Shown piece by piece: positions 8,120 to 16,798 of a stretch of DNA of 43,754 nucleotides. This stretch comes from Rhodopseudomonas sp. AAP120. GTDB lineage: Bacteria > Pseudomonadota > Alphaproteobacteria > Rhizobiales > Xanthobacteraceae. A program made the position numbers and the translations under genes. Each line of letters begins with the position of its first letter. Positions within the stretch are counted from its first letter, which is position 1. The DNA lies in contig NZ_LJIC01000199.1 in assembly GCF_001295845.1 (NCBI RefSeq), positions 1 through 43,754 of the forward strand, in the 5' to 3' direction. A model generated the notes under the pieces. That model made no database searches, had not been told where the DNA came from, and was given only the letters and a program-made list of their open reading frames with translations.

Positions 8120-9721
8120 ATGCTGTATTTTACACGGTGGAAGGCGCTGGCGGTCATTGTGACGGCGCTGGTGGTCTGCCTTTGCGCCGTTCCGAACTTC
8201 TTCCCCGAACATACCGTCAAGACCTGGCCGAAATGGGCGCAGCGCCATCTGGTGCTGGGCCTCGATCTGCAGGGCGGCTCGCATATCCTGCTGGAGGTCG
8301 ACGCCAATTCGGTCAAGAAGGACAAGCTGGAATCGGTGCGCGACGATGCCCGCCGCGTGCTGCGTGAGGCCCGGATTGCCTATACCGGCCTGGCGCTGAA
8401 GGGCGATGTCGTCGAGGTCAAGATCAGCAAGGACAGCGACGTTCCGCAGGCCCTGACCAAGTTGCGCGAACTGTCGCAGCCGCTCGGCGGCCTGATGGGC
8501 TCGAGCGGCCAGCGCAGCCTTGAGGTCGCCGACGCCGGCGGCGGCGTGATCCGGCTGACTGTGCCGCAGGCGGCGATCGCCGAGCGCGTCCGCCAGTCGG
8601 TCGACCAGTCGATCCAGATCGTCGAACGCCGCGTCAACGAGCTCGGCACCGTCGAGCCGCTGATCCAACGCCAGGGCGCCGACCGCATTCTGGTCCAGGT
8701 GCCGGGTCTGCAGGATCCGACCCGCCTCAAGGAGCTGCTCGGCAAGACCGCCAAGCTCGACTTCCGCATGGTCGATTCGTCGGTGTCGCCGGACCAGGCG
8801 CTGGCCGGCCGCGCGCCGCCGGATTCCGACGTGCTGATGAGCGCGCAGGCGCCGAAAACGCCGTATGTGATCAAGAAACAGGTGCTGGTGTCCGGCGCCG
8901 ACCTGACCGACGCGCAGCCGGGCTTCGACCAGCGCACCAGCGAGCCGATCGTCAGCTTCCGCTTCAACACCAATGGCGCCCGCAAATTCGCCCGCGCCAC
9001 GACTGAAAACGTCGGCCAGCCGTTCGCCATCGTGCTCGACAACGAGGTTATCTCGGCGCCGGTGATCCGCGAGCCGATCACTGGCGGCTCCGGCCAGATC
9101 TCGGGCAACTTCACGGTGCAGCAGGCCAACGATCTCGCCATCCTGCTGCGCGCCGGCGCGCTGCCGGCGCCGCTGACGATCATCGAGGAACGCACCGTCG
9201 GTCCCGGCCTCGGCGCGGACTCGATCGCCAAGGGCGAGCTCGCCGCCTATGTCGGCTCGATCCTCGTCATCATCTTCATGCTGCTGACCTACCGGCTGTT
9301 CGGCGTGTTCGCCAACATCGCCGTGGCGGTCAACGTCGCGATGATCTTCGGCGTGCTGTCGCTGCTCAACGCGACGCTGACGCTGCCCGGCATCGCCGGC
9401 ATCGTGCTCACCGTCGGCATCGCGGTCGACTCCAACGTGCTGATCTACGAGCGCATCCGCGAGGAGCTGCGCGCCGGCCGCAACGCGATCTCGGCGATCG
9501 ACGCCGGCTTCAAGCGGGCGCTGGCGACGATTCTCGACTCCAACATCACCACCTTCATCGCCGCCGCGGTGCTGTTCTACATCGGCACCGGCCCGGTGCG
9601 CGGCTTCGCCGTCACCTTCGGCATCGGCATCATCACCACCGTGTTCACCGCCTTCACCGTGACCCGGCTGATCGTCGCCGCCTGGGTCCGCTGGAAGCGG
9701 CCGCAGGTCGTGCCGGTCTGA
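8120..9721 (+). CDS. secD: Protein translocase subunit SecD
   Basis: SecD is an inner-membrane RND-type protein that uses proton motive force with SecF to pull proteins through SecYEG. One N-terminal membrane segment (about 8-27) is followed by the family motif GLDLQGG (47-53) and a large periplasmic domain. A C-terminal block of five membrane segments (about 375-525) follows, with GIAVDSNVLIYERIREE in between, a conserved SecD/SecF signature. The 533 residues match alphaproteobacterial SecD. It lies in one transcription unit with yajC and secF. Confidence 0.98.
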   Translation: MLYFTRWKALAVIVTALVVCLCAVPNFFPEHTVKTWPKWAQRHLVLGLDLQGGSHILLEVDANSVKKDKLESVRDDARRVLREARIAYTGLALKGDVVEVKISKDSDVPQALTKLRELSQPLGGLMGSSGQRSLEVADAGGGVIRLTVPQAAIAERVRQSVDQSIQIVERRVNELGTVEPLIQRQGADRILVQVPGLQDPTRLKELLGKTAKLDFRMVDSSVSPDQALAGRAPPDSDVLMSAQAPKTPYVIKKQVLVSGADLTDAQPGFDQRTSEPIVSFRFNTNGARKFARATTENVGQPFAIVLDNEVISAPVIREPITGGSGQISGNFTVQQANDLAILLRAGALPAPLTIIEERTVGPGLGADSIAKGELAAYVGSILVIIFMLLTYRLFGVFANIAVAVNVAMIFGVLSLLNATLTLPGIAGIVLTVGIAVDSNVLIYERIREELRAGRNAISAIDAGFKRALATILDSNITTFIAAAVLFYIGTGPVRGFAVTFGIGIITTVFTAFTVTRLIVAAWVRWKRPQVVPV

Positions 9722-9746
9722 CGACGCTAATCCGAGAGAGCTGCAA

Positions 9747-10841
9747 GTGACATCGACACAGTGGGTTTTGATCGGGCTGGGCGCGCTGGTGACGGTGCTG
9801 ACGATCGTCAGCATCATGGGCTGGCTGCCGTCGCTGCGGATCGTCCCGGACAACACGCATTTCGACTTCACCCAATTCCGGCGGATCAGCTTCCCGATCT
9901 CGGCGGTGCTGTCGATCGCCGCGATCACGCTGTTCTTCACCCACGGGCTGAACTTCGGCATCGACTTCAAGGGCGGCACGCTGCTTGAGGTGAGGGCGCA
10001 TTCCGGCGCGGCTGATATCGCGGGGATGCGGCAGACGCTGAGCAAGCTCGATCTCGGCGACGTTCAGCTGCAGCAATTCGGCGGCCCGGCCGAGGTGCTG
10101 ATCCGCGTGGCGCAGCAGCCCGGCGGCGACCAGGCGCAGCAGGCGGCGGTGCAGAAGGTGCGCGCGGCGCTCGGCGACTCCGTCGACTATCGCCGCGTCG
10201 AGGTGGTCGGCCCGCGCGTTTCCAGCGAGCTGCTGGCGTTCGGTATGCTCGGCCTCATCCTGGCGATCCTGGGCATCCTGATCTATCTGTGGTTCCGCTT
10301 CGAATGGCAGTTCGCGCTCGGCGCGATGATCGCCAACGTCCACGACATCGTGCTGACGATCGGCTTCATGTCGATCAGCCAGGTCGATTTCGACCTGACA
10401 TCGATCGCGGCGCTCTTGACCATTCTCGGCTACTCGCTGAACGACACCGTCGTGATCTACGACCGTATCCGCGAGATGCTGCGGCGCTACAAGAAGATGC
10501 CGATGCCGCAGCTCTTGAACGAGTCGATCAACTCGACGCTGTCGCGCTCGATCATCACCCACGTCACCGTGACGCTGGCCCTGCTGGCGCTGTTCCTGTT
10601 CGGCGGGCAGGCGATCCACTCCTTCACCGCCGTGATGATCTTCGGCGTGGTGCTGGTCGGCACCTACACGTCGATCTTCATCGCGGCGCCGATCCTGATC
10701 TATCTCGGCGTCGGCACCCACCGGCTCGACACGCCGGACGATCAGCCGGAACTCCCGGAGCCGGCCGCGGCGGTTGCGGCCCCCGCGGCTGCGCCGGCGG
10801 CGAAGAAGCCCGCCAAGGCCGGCAAGTCAGGGAAGCGCTGA
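9747..10841 (+). CDS. secF: Protein translocase subunit SecF
   Basis: SecF partners SecD in proton-driven export. It has an N-terminal membrane segment (about 50-70), the motif NFGIDFKGGTLLEV (about 70-83), a short periplasmic domain and five further membrane segments. SLNDTVVIYDRIREML is the SecF signature. The final ~40 residues form an Ala/Pro/Lys-rich tail. The 364 residues include an N-terminal extension relative to E. coli SecF. GTG at 9747 lies 25 bp after secD and follows GAGAGAG. The next gene begins 2 bp after its stop, so coupling is likely. Confidence 0.97.
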   Translation: MTSTQWVLIGLGALVTVLTIVSIMGWLPSLRIVPDNTHFDFTQFRRISFPISAVLSIAAITLFFTHGLNFGIDFKGGTLLEVRAHSGAADIAGMRQTLSKLDLGDVQLQQFGGPAEVLIRVAQQPGGDQAQQAAVQKVRAALGDSVDYRRVEVVGPRVSSELLAFGMLGLILAILGILIYLWFRFEWQFALGAMIANVHDIVLTIGFMSISQVDFDLTSIAALLTILGYSLNDTVVIYDRIREMLRRYKKMPMPQLLNESINSTLSRSIITHVTVTLALLALFLFGGQAIHSFTAVMIFGVVLVGTYTSIFIAAPILIYLGVGTHRLDTPDDQPELPEPAAAVAAPAAAPAAKKPAKAGKSGKR

Positions 10842-10843
10842 GT

Positions 10844-11227
10844 TTGGCGGACCGCTCCGAGATCCCGCATTTTCCCCGGACGGCGTCCGTCGACGCCTAT
10901 GGCAAAGGCGGGTTCTATTTCGGCGACATGTCGCATGTCGGCTCGCTGCTGTTTCTGCCGGACGCGGTGTGGGGCTGGGACGTCACCCGGCCCGACCAGA
11001 TCGACCGCTATGCGCTGCAGCGCGTGTTCGACAATGCGAACGCGATCGAAACGCTGATCGTCGGCACCGGCACCGACGTCTGGATCGCGCCGCGGCCGCT
11101 GCGGGAGCAACTTCGCGCCGTCGGCATCGTTCTGGATACGATGCAGACCGGACCCGCCGTGCGGACCTACAACATCATGATCGGCGAACGCCGCCGGGTT
11201 GCGGCCGCGCTGATCGCGGTGCCATGA
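10844..11227 (+). CDS. Mth938-domain (DUF498) protein, NDUFAF3-like
   Basis: This 127-residue protein contains the Mth938/DUF498 fold: AYGKGGFYFGD, the strand ETLIVGTG followed by IAPRPLREQLRAVGI, and the terminal AVRTYNIMIGERRRVAAALI. Mitochondrial NDUFAF3, a complex I assembly factor, belongs to the same family. TTG at 10844 is proposed because the reading frame is open with GGGAAG upstream and the conserved domain begins soon after; the first internal ATG would remove it. It follows secF by 2 bp and overlaps the next ORF by ATGA. The rare start and family membership are inferences from sequence. Confidence 0.82.
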   Translation: MADRSEIPHFPRTASVDAYGKGGFYFGDMSHVGSLLFLPDAVWGWDVTRPDQIDRYALQRVFDNANAIETLIVGTGTDVWIAPRPLREQLRAVGIVLDTMQTGPAVRTYNIMIGERRRVAAALIAVP

Positions 11228-12081
11228 GCGAGCCCGGCGGCGAGACCGGCGCGGCGTTGTGCGCCGCCTTGGTGCGAGGCGCCGATTTCGACCGCTACGC
11301 CGCGACGCTGTTCGTCGATCCGCCGGTGCGGCGATCGCTGTTGGCATTGTATGCGTTCAACACCGAGATCGTCCGCGTGCGCGAACAGGTCAGCCAGCCG
11401 CTGCCCGGCGAGATTCGGCTGCAATGGTGGGCCGACACGCTGGCCGGCAGCGGCCACGGCGGCGTCGAGGGCAATCCGGTCGCGGCCGAACTGCTGCGCG
11501 CCGTCGGCCAGCACGCGCTGCCGGTGGCGGCGCTGTCGCAGTTGATCGAGGCGCATTTCTTCGACCTCTACAACGATCCGATGCCGGACGTGGCGGCGCT
11601 CGAGGCCTACGCCGCCGATACCGATGGCACGCTGCTGGCGCTCGCCGCACGGATCGTCGATCAGGGCTCGGGCGCGATCGACCATCTCGCCCGCCACGCC
11701 GGCATGGCGCTGGGCCTGACGCGGGCCATCGCGCGGTTGCCATTCGACGCCTCGCGGCGCCAGCTGTTCCTGCCGCTCGATTTGCTCCAGCGCCACGGCA
11801 GCAACGAAGCGGACGCCTATGCGGGCAAGGAGACGCCGGCGCTGCGCCAAGCGCTTAATGACCTCATCGCCATTGCGCTGGAGCACCTCGACGCTGCCCA
11901 GCAGTTGCTCGCCGAAGCCCCTCCGGCCGCCCGGCGCACCTTCCTGCCCCTGGCGCTCGCCCGCCGCGACCTCGGCGTGATGGCTGAGGCCGACACCGAT
12001 TTGTTCGCGCCGTTCGATCGCGCGCGGCTGACGACGCTGTGGACCCTATGGAAGGCGTCACGCTCGCGCAGCTTCCGCTGA
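11224..12081 (+). CDS. Squalene/phytoene synthase-fold protein lacking catalytic aspartates (NDUFAF6-like)
   Basis: This 285-residue protein has the all-helical trans-isoprenyl diphosphate synthase pattern (YAFNTEIVRVREQV, RLQWWADTL, GMALGLTRAI). The Asp-rich motifs that bind Mg-diphosphate in true synthases are absent: the first has NTEIVRVRE and the second RLPFDASRRQ. This fits the NDUFAF6 subfamily, complex I assembly factors in mitochondria. It overlaps the Mth938 gene by 4 nt (ATGA), which implies coupling to a NDUFAF3 homologue. A hopanoid role (HpnC/HpnD) is less likely because no other hopanoid genes are near. Confidence 0.82.
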   Translation: MSEPGGETGAALCAALVRGADFDRYAATLFVDPPVRRSLLALYAFNTEIVRVREQVSQPLPGEIRLQWWADTLAGSGHGGVEGNPVAAELLRAVGQHALPVAALSQLIEAHFFDLYNDPMPDVAALEAYAADTDGTLLALAARIVDQGSGAIDHLARHAGMALGLTRAIARLPFDASRRQLFLPLDLLQRHGSNEADAYAGKETPALRQALNDLIAIALEHLDAAQQLLAEAPPAARRTFLPLALARRDLGVMAEADTDLFAPFDRARLTTLWTLWKASRSRSFR

Positions 12082-12105
12082 TGCGCGGGCCTCCCCGGAA
12101 ATAAC

Positions 12106-12270
12106 CGTGCCCCGGACAAGGCGCAGCGCCGCTCGCGGCGGTGCGCCGCAGATCCGGGGCCCCGGTTTTAGTGCTTCCCCAACCCCTTCCGCGCGAGGTT
12201 GATGGCGTTGAACCGGGGTCCCGGATCTGCGGCGACGCGCTGGGCGCGCCGCCTTGTCCGGGACACAGGG
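12106..12270. repeat. Palindromic repeat family A, complete copy
   Basis: The left arm CCGTGCCCCGGACAAGG to CAGATCCGGGGCCCCGG faces the right arm CCGGGGTCCCGGATCTGC to CTTGTCCGGGACAC, with a ~50 bp spacer. It fills the convergent gap between the NDUFAF6-like gene and trmFO and may act as a terminator-like structure for both. Confidence 0.85.
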
Positions 12271-12289
12271 GTGAGGTGGTGGAGTGAAA

Positions 12290-13729
12290 CTACGCTGCGG
12301 CTGCTGTTCGCGGCAGGGCCTCGGCGATCCATCCGTCCATCTCGGCCAGCGCGCGGGCGCTGAGGGCCTGCTTCTTGGCGACGGACTTTTCCGGGCCGCG
12401 GAGCTTCTTGCCGTCGGGGCCTTTGGTCGGCGGATTGGCCAGCGGCGGGAACAGGCCGAAATTGATGTTCATCGGCTGGAAGGAGCGCGGGCCGGCGTCG
12501 ATCGTTTCGATGTGGCCGCCGGTGATGTGGCCGAGCAGGGCGCCGAGCGCCGTGGTCGGTGGCGGCGCGGTCAGCGGCGTCCCGAGCGCATCGGCCGCCG
12601 CGGCGAGGCCGGCGAACAGGCCGACGGCGGCGGATTCGACGTAGCCCTCGCAGCCGGTCATCTGGCCGGCGAAGCGCAGCCGCGGCGCCGCGCGCAGCCG
12701 CAGGCTCTCATCGAGCAGCTTCGGCGAGTTCAGAAACGTGTTGCGATGCAGTCCGCCAAGCCTTGCGAATTCAGCGTTTTCCAGCCCCGGGATGGTCCTG
12801 AAAACACGCTGCTGGGCACCGTAATTCAGCTTGGTCTGGAAACCGACCATGTTGAACAGGGTACCAAGCTTGTTGTCCTGGCGGAGCTGGACGATGGCGT
12901 AGGGCTTCACCGTCGGATTGTGCGGATTGGTCAGGCCGACCGGCTTCATCGGCCCGTGACGCAGCGTCTCGCGGCCGCGCTCGGCCATCACCTCGATCGG
13001 CAGGCAGCCGTCGAAATACGGCGTGTCCTTTTCCCAGTCCTTGAAGTCGACCTTCTCGCCGGCGATCAGCGCGTCGACGAAGGCGTCATACTGCTCGCGA
13101 CTCATCGGACAGTTGAGATAGTCGGCGCCGGTGCCGCCGGGGCCGGCCTTGTCGTAGCGCGACTGAAACCAGGCGATCGACATATCGATCGAGTCGCGAT
13201 GCACGATCGGCGCAATGGCGTCGAAGAACGCCAGCGCGGATTCGTCGGTCAGTGCCCGGATCGCCTCGGCGAGCGGCGCCGAGGTCAGCGGCCCGGTGGC
13301 GACGATGACGTTGCCCCAATCCTCCGGCGGCAGGCCGGCAATCTCTTCGCGGCGGATTTCGATCAGCGGATGCTCGGCCAGCGCCTTGCTCACCGCGGCC
13401 GAAAACCCATCGCGATCGACCGCCAGCGCGCCGCCGGCCGGCACCTGATTGGCGTCGGCCGCGCGCATGATTAGCGAGCCGAGCTTGCGCATCTCGGCAT
13501 GCAGCACGCCGACCGCGTTGTTGGCGGCGTCGTCGGAGCGGAAGGAATTGGAGCAGACCAGTTCGGCCAAACCGTCGGTCTTATGCGCCTCGGTCGATCG
13601 GTGCGGCCGCATCTCGTGCAGTACGACGCGAACGCCGGCGCGCGCCACCTGCCAGGCGGCTTCGGAGCCGGCGAGGCCGGCGCCGATGATGTGGACGGGA
13701 TGATGCGAGGTGGGGAGGGTACTGGTCAT
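12290..13729 (-). CDS. trmFO: Methylenetetrahydrofolate--tRNA-(uracil-5-)-methyltransferase TrmFO
   Basis: TrmFO (formerly GidA-like Gid) makes 5-methyluridine at position 54 of tRNA using methylenetetrahydrofolate and FAD. The N-terminal dinucleotide-binding motif [13 protein letters not shown] (about 13-25) is present. So is [18 protein letters not shown] (about 57-74), which contains the conserved Cys. The C-terminal GLFAGLAAA marks the FAD-binding GidA fold. The 479 residues match the family. ATG at 13729 is the only start near the FAD motif. DUF1127 is the nearest neighbour upstream on the same strand. Confidence 0.97.
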   Translation of the reverse strand: MTSTLPTSHHPVHIIGAGLAGSEAAWQVARAGVRVVLHEMRPHRSTEAHKTDGLAELVCSNSFRSDDAANNAVGVLHAEMRKLGSLIMRAADANQVPAGGALAVDRDGFSAAVSKALAEHPLIEIRREEIAGLPPEDWGNVIVATGPLTSAPLAEAIRALTDESALAFFDAIAPIVHRDSIDMSIAWFQSRYDKAGPGGTGADYLNCPMSREQYDAFVDALIAGEKVDFKDWEKDTPYFDGCLPIEVMAERGRETLRHGPMKPVGLTNPHNPTVKPYAIVQLRQDNKLGTLFNMVGFQTKLNYGAQQRVFRTIPGLENAEFARLGGLHRNTFLNSPKLLDESLRLRAAPRLRFAGQMTGCEGYVESAAVGLFAGLAAAADALGTPLTAPPPTTALGALLGHITGGHIETIDAGPRSFQPMNINFGLFPPLANPPTKGPDGKKLRGPEKSVAKKQALSARALAEMDGWIAEALPRTAAAA

Positions 13730-13828
13730 GCGCTACAGCTAGCGCGTTTCAGCACCGGGTCAATCGTTTCGGACCGGCCATACGTCCCACGATCAGGTCC
13801 CGCCTCAGGCGAGGTCCAGATACGACAA

Positions 13829-13848
13829 CGCCCGCAGTGATGCGGGCG
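13829..13848 (-). terminator. Hairpin terminator candidate after the DUF1127 gene
   Basis: CGCCCGCA (13829-13836) pairs with TGCGGGCG (13841-13848) across GTGA. Read on the minus strand it is followed by TTGTCGTAT, a weak T stretch. It lies 28 bp after the DUF1127 stop and before trmFO. The stem is certain and the terminator role is likely. Confidence 0.6.
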
Positions 13849-13876
13849 TCATCCGTGAACGGGTCGGTTCGGACGG

Positions 13877-14029
13877 TCAGCCATTAAAGTGACCGGACGC
13901 CACGCGCGGAATGTCCGAGCGGTCGAGTCCGATGTCGGCCAGTTCGCGATCGCTGAGCTGCGAGAGTTCAGCGAGGTTGCGCTGATAGTCGCGGAACGCG
14001 CGAAGGGCGCGAATGAGCGAAAGCAACAT
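13877..14029 (-). CDS. DUF1127 microprotein
   Basis: This 50-residue protein reads MLLSLIRALR and continues through FRDYQRNLAELSQLSDRELA to DIGLDRSDIPRVA. That is the DUF1127 (YjiS) domain of alphaproteobacteria: an Arg-rich first helix followed by the LSDxELxDIGLxRxDI core. DUF1127 proteins bind RNA or regulate metabolism in the species studied; no target is known here. AAGGAG lies 8 nt before the ATG, so translation is likely strong. A hairpin is present just upstream. Confidence 0.93.
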   Translation of the reverse strand: MLLSLIRALRAFRDYQRNLAELSQLSDRELADIGLDRSDIPRVASGHFNG

Positions 14030-14049
14030 GACGAAGTCTCCTTGTGTCG

Positions 14050-14079
14050 CGGTTCAGTCCTTCGGAAGGGGCCGAACCG
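14050..14079 (-). other. Leader hairpin upstream of DUF1127
   Basis: CGGTTC (14050-14055) pairs with GAACCG (14074-14079), with inner pairs CCTT/AAGG around CGG. It lies 6 bp before the ribosome-binding site of the DUF1127 gene. It may influence the mRNA leader, but no riboswitch or attenuator logic is visible. Confidence 0.4.
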
Positions 14080-14259
14080 TTGATCGGAATATAGGGGCGA
14101 CTCGCCGAAACCAGCAGCGAAAATGTTGCACCGCAGCTAAGCGATATTGGTATACCTTCGACAAGGAATGATTAACCGTTTCGGCGCAGCTCGCCGCCCG
14201 CCCCAAGACGCCGCGAGTTCGTCACGGTTGGCTCACATTCGGCCTATTTAGGAGATATA

Positions 14260-14373
14260 GTGCATTTCGAAGGTGTGATGATGCCTTCTGAAGCCTCTAA
14301 AATCCCGGGAAGCATGCAGGAATTTTCCGACCCGGGGGCTGAGCGGGTTAAGCTATCGGCGCAATTGTCGTGA
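14260..14373 (+). CDS. Possible small ORF (37 aa), unknown
   Basis: A GTG preceded by AGGAG with a 5-nt spacer opens a 37-codon ORF starting VHFEGVMMPSEASKIPG. No family is recognised. It stands alone in the ~480 bp gap between DUF1127 and the DUF2189 gene, where I see no other gene. The good ribosome-binding site is the only support, so it may be noise or a leader peptide. The opposite strand holds a 66-codon ORF with no better evidence. Confidence 0.3.
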   Translation: MHFEGVMMPSEASKIPGSMQEFSDPGAERVKLSAQLS

Positions 14374-14447
14374 AGTCCATGCCTTAAACGCATAATGAAC
14401 TCGTATTCATGCGAGCAGTTAAATTGATCTGCCGCAATGCACAATCG

Positions 14448-14489
14448 TCCGGAAGCGCGGCGCCGCCGTTTGGCGCCGACGCTTCCGGA
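14448..14489 (-). terminator. Strong hairpin after the DUF2189 gene
   Basis: TCCGGAAGCG (14448-14457) pairs with CGCTTCCGGA (14480-14489), with an inner CGGCGCC/GGCGCCG stem. It lies just after the stop of the minus-strand DUF2189 gene. There is no clear T tract on either side, so it could be a terminator without U-run or an mRNA-stabilising stem. Confidence 0.55.
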
Positions 14490-14505
14490 TCGGGCGTGCC
14501 GGCCC

Positions 14506-15405
14506 TCAGCCCTCGCTGCGTGGCTTCCATTGCAGCAGGGTCGCCGGGAAATCGGCGGCCGAGCGCCTGATGCGGCGGGACGGACGGATCTGTGGCGGGA
14601 TCGGGTTCCGCTCGACCGCCCGGCGATAGAGGTGCCAGCTGGCGTGGCCGAGCAACGGAATCACCACCGCGAGGCCGAGGAATGCCGGTAAGGAGCCGAG
14701 CACCAGCAGCGCGGCCACGATCAGGCCCCAGGCGGCTATTTGGAGCGGGTTACGCGCCGTGACGCGCAGCGAGGCGGCGATCGCCTCGGCGATGCCGGCC
14801 TGACGATCGAGCATCATCGGAAACGACACCACGCTGACGCACAGCGCCGCAATCGCGAACAACAGGCCGATGCCGCAGCCGACGACGATCAGCATCCATC
14901 CCTCCGGCGTCGTCAGGACGCGCGCGAGGAAATCCGGGATCGCAGCCGCCGGCGCATAGCCGAAGGCGGAGACATAGATCGCCTGCGCGGTCGCGATCCA
15001 CACCACGAACACGGCGAGCAGGATCGCGCCGAGCCCGAGCATTGCGCCGAACGACGGTGAGCGCATCACGTCGAAGGCGTGCCACGCGGAGATGTCTTCG
15101 CCGGCCTCCCGGCGTCGGCTCAACTCGTACAATCCGAGCGCGGCGAACGGGCCGATCAGCGCGAAGCCGGCGGCGAGCGGAAACAGCAGCGGTAGCACCG
15201 AGTAGCCGAGCACGAGCCGCGCCAGCGCCAGACCGAGCACCGGATAGATCACGCACAGCATGATGGCGTGGCTCGGCACCGCCTTGAAGTCCTCCCAGCC
15301 GCGACGCAGGGCGTCGTGCAGATCAGCGAAGGCGAGGCGATGAACCATCGGCTCGGCCGCGCGTGTCGTCACTCCGGGACTATCGACAGGGTAGATCGTC
15401 GCCAT
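14506..15405 (-). CDS. DUF2189 integral membrane protein
   Basis: This 299-residue inner-membrane protein has about six hydrophobic segments, for example SHAIMLCVIYPVLGLALARL and IAAWGLIVAALLVLG. The soluble N-terminus contains ALRRGWEDFKAVPSHAI, typical of DUF2189. The function is unknown. ATG at 15405 is chosen over 15420 because GGGAG sits 8 nt upstream of it. A Lys/Arg-rich C-terminus ends the protein. There is no obvious partner. Confidence 0.85.
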   Translation of the reverse strand: MATIYPVDSPGVTTRAAEPMVHRLAFADLHDALRRGWEDFKAVPSHAIMLCVIYPVLGLALARLVLGYSVLPLLFPLAAGFALIGPFAALGLYELSRRREAGEDISAWHAFDVMRSPSFGAMLGLGAILLAVFVVWIATAQAIYVSAFGYAPAAAIPDFLARVLTTPEGWMLIVVGCGIGLLFAIAALCVSVVSFPMMLDRQAGIAEAIAASLRVTARNPLQIAAWGLIVAALLVLGSLPAFLGLAVVIPLLGHASWHLYRRAVERNPIPPQIRPSRRIRRSAADFPATLLQWKPRSEG

Positions 15406-15433
15406 GTTCGTTTCTCCCATGTTGGTACATGTT

Positions 15434-15478
15434 GCGAACCGGCTCTTGGGCCGAGACCGGCGGGCCGGCTTGGTTCGC
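15434..15478. other. Inverted repeat in the 15406-15824 intergenic gap
   Basis: GCGAACC (15434-15440) is the reverse complement of GGTTCGC (15472-15478), with a GC-rich spacer. It may be an operator for the divergent DUF2189 gene. The rest of the 419 bp gap shows no gene, tRNA or convincing promoter. Confidence 0.3.
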
Positions 15479-15824
15479 GGAAACGATCAGGAACAGTGCA
15501 CCAGACGCGAGAGCAGAACGATCTGGTCTTGTTGACCCGAGCATGCCGCGAGCTGTGCGTGAAGCTTAGCGCCGTTTGCCGCGATCGCTTGCTCACGCTT
15601 CGGTGAGCTTCGATGGATCGATCTCGCGGTGAGTTAGTTGTGCACATGCAGCGTTACGATCGCACACCGCGGTGGATGCGCTGCAGAAATTGATTAGTTC
15701 GCTCTGTGATCGGGTCACGTGGGTATTCATCGCACTGCCATATTTGGCAAGGTCACGCCGAGCGGCTAGGCTTCAAGCCGGAGTGCGCGGATCGTCGCCA
15801 GCTCCGGCCAACATGGGAGAACGT

Positions 15825-16217
15825 ATGAGCATTTTCGGCAAGATCATGAGCGCGATCTTCGGCAGCAGCGCCGATGCCGCATCGCCCACCGCGCCCAGCG
15901 CGAGCGATACGACCACGGCGGGTGCTGGAACCGCACCGGCGCAGACCGCTCCGACCCAGACCGTCGACGTCGCGCCGATCCTCGACAAGGCCGTGGCCGA
16001 CAAGGGCGAGAAGTTGGAGTGGCGGACCTCGATCGTCGACCTGATGAAAGCCCTTGATATCGACTCCAGCCTGTCGGCGCGCAAGGAACTCGCCAAGGAG
16101 CTCGGCTTCACGGGCGACATGAACGACAGCGCCAGCATGAACATCTGGCTGCACAAGCAGGTCATGACCAAGCTCGCCGCCAATGGCGGCAAGCTGCCGG
16201 CCGATATCAAGCACTGA
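15825..16217 (+). CDS. DUF3597 domain protein
   Basis: This 130-residue protein begins MSIFGKIMSAIFG, followed by an Ala/Thr/Pro-rich stretch (about 17-50). The folded DUF3597 domain spans about 55-130 (VDVAPILDKAV, LEWRTSIVDLMKALDID, ARKELAKELGF). DUF3597 proteins are small, helical and of unknown function, and often resemble LysM-adjacent proteins. ATG at 15825 follows GGGAGAACGT and matches the usual N-terminus; the longer in-frame ORF from 15672 is not supported. A strong terminator follows. Confidence 0.88.
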   Translation: MSIFGKIMSAIFGSSADAASPTAPSASDTTTAGAGTAPAQTAPTQTVDVAPILDKAVADKGEKLEWRTSIVDLMKALDIDSSLSARKELAKELGFTGDMNDSASMNIWLHKQVMTKLAANGGKLPADIKH

Positions 16218-16242
16218 GCGCCCGCACAGTCGCTGGAACGAC

Positions 16243-16268
16243 AAGGCCCGCTTCGGCGGGCCTTTATT
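16243..16268 (+). terminator. Rho-independent terminator after the DUF3597 gene
   Basis: AAGGCCCGC (16243-16251) pairs with GCGGGCCTT (16256-16264) around the stable tetraloop TTCG, followed by TATT. It lies 25 bp after the stop codon. Confidence 0.85.
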
Positions 16269-16360
16269 ACGTTGGTCGTGAGGATGCGGGTAGAAGGGCG
16301 ACGTGCTACTCGCCAAGCTCGACGGTTTGCCGGATTTGTCGATCAAGATCGTCTGATGAC

Positions 16361-16506
16361 TCCGTGTCCCGGACGCGGTGCAGCACGAAGTGCTGCTCCG
16401 CAGATCCGGGACCCCGGTTTGGGTGTTCGGAGAGTTAACCGGGGCCCCGGATCTGCAGCGCATCACGCCGCGAAGGGCGGCGCGCTGCGCTTTGTCCGGG
16501 GCACGC
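16361..16506. repeat. Palindromic repeat family A, complete copy
   Basis: TCCGTGTCCCGGACGCGG to GCAGATCCGGGACCCCGG faces CCGGGGCCCCGGATCTGC to TTTGTCCGGGGCAC. This is the third complete copy of the family in the window and sits between two convergent genes. Confidence 0.85.
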
Positions 16507-16507
16507 G

Positions 16508-16798
16508 TCACCGCGTCAGGTCGGCATATTCCGGGTGGCTGTCGAGATAATCGGCGACGAAGCCGCAGCCGGCGGTGACCTTCAATCCGTCGGCGCGGAT
16601 GTGCTCGAGCGCGCCGCGCACCAGGCAGGAGGCGATGCCGCGGCCGCGCAGCGGCGGCGGGGTCTCGGTGTGGGTGATGATGACGCGTCCATTGACGCGG
16701 CGATAATTCGCGAACGCGATCTCGCCATGGGCATCGAGCTCGAAGCGGCTTTGCGCCTTGTTGTCACGCACGTCGGCCGCGGTTGTGGTCCCGCTCAT
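16508..16798 (-). CDS. Small GNAT-like N-acetyltransferase (GCN5-related, PF14542 type)
   Basis: This 96-residue protein has the acetyl-CoA pyrophosphate-binding loop RGRGIASCLVRGALEHIR (about 50-67). The C-terminal signature VADYLDSHPEYADL follows, as in the small NATD1/YidJ-type family. Its substrate is unknown. AAGGGGAA lies upstream of the ATG at 16798. The family is clear; whether it modifies a protein or a small molecule is not. Confidence 0.88.
   Translation of the reverse strand: MSGTTTAADVRDNKAQSRFELDAHGEIAFANYRRVNGRVIITHTETPPPLRGRGIASCLVRGALEHIRADGLKVTAGCGFVADYLDSHPEYADLTR

Noticed and set aside
7922-10045. A 707-codon minus-strand ORF across secD
   Set aside because: It is antisense to secD, a certain gene, and is rich in Asp/Arg/Gly/His as expected for the reverse frame of high-GC coding DNA.
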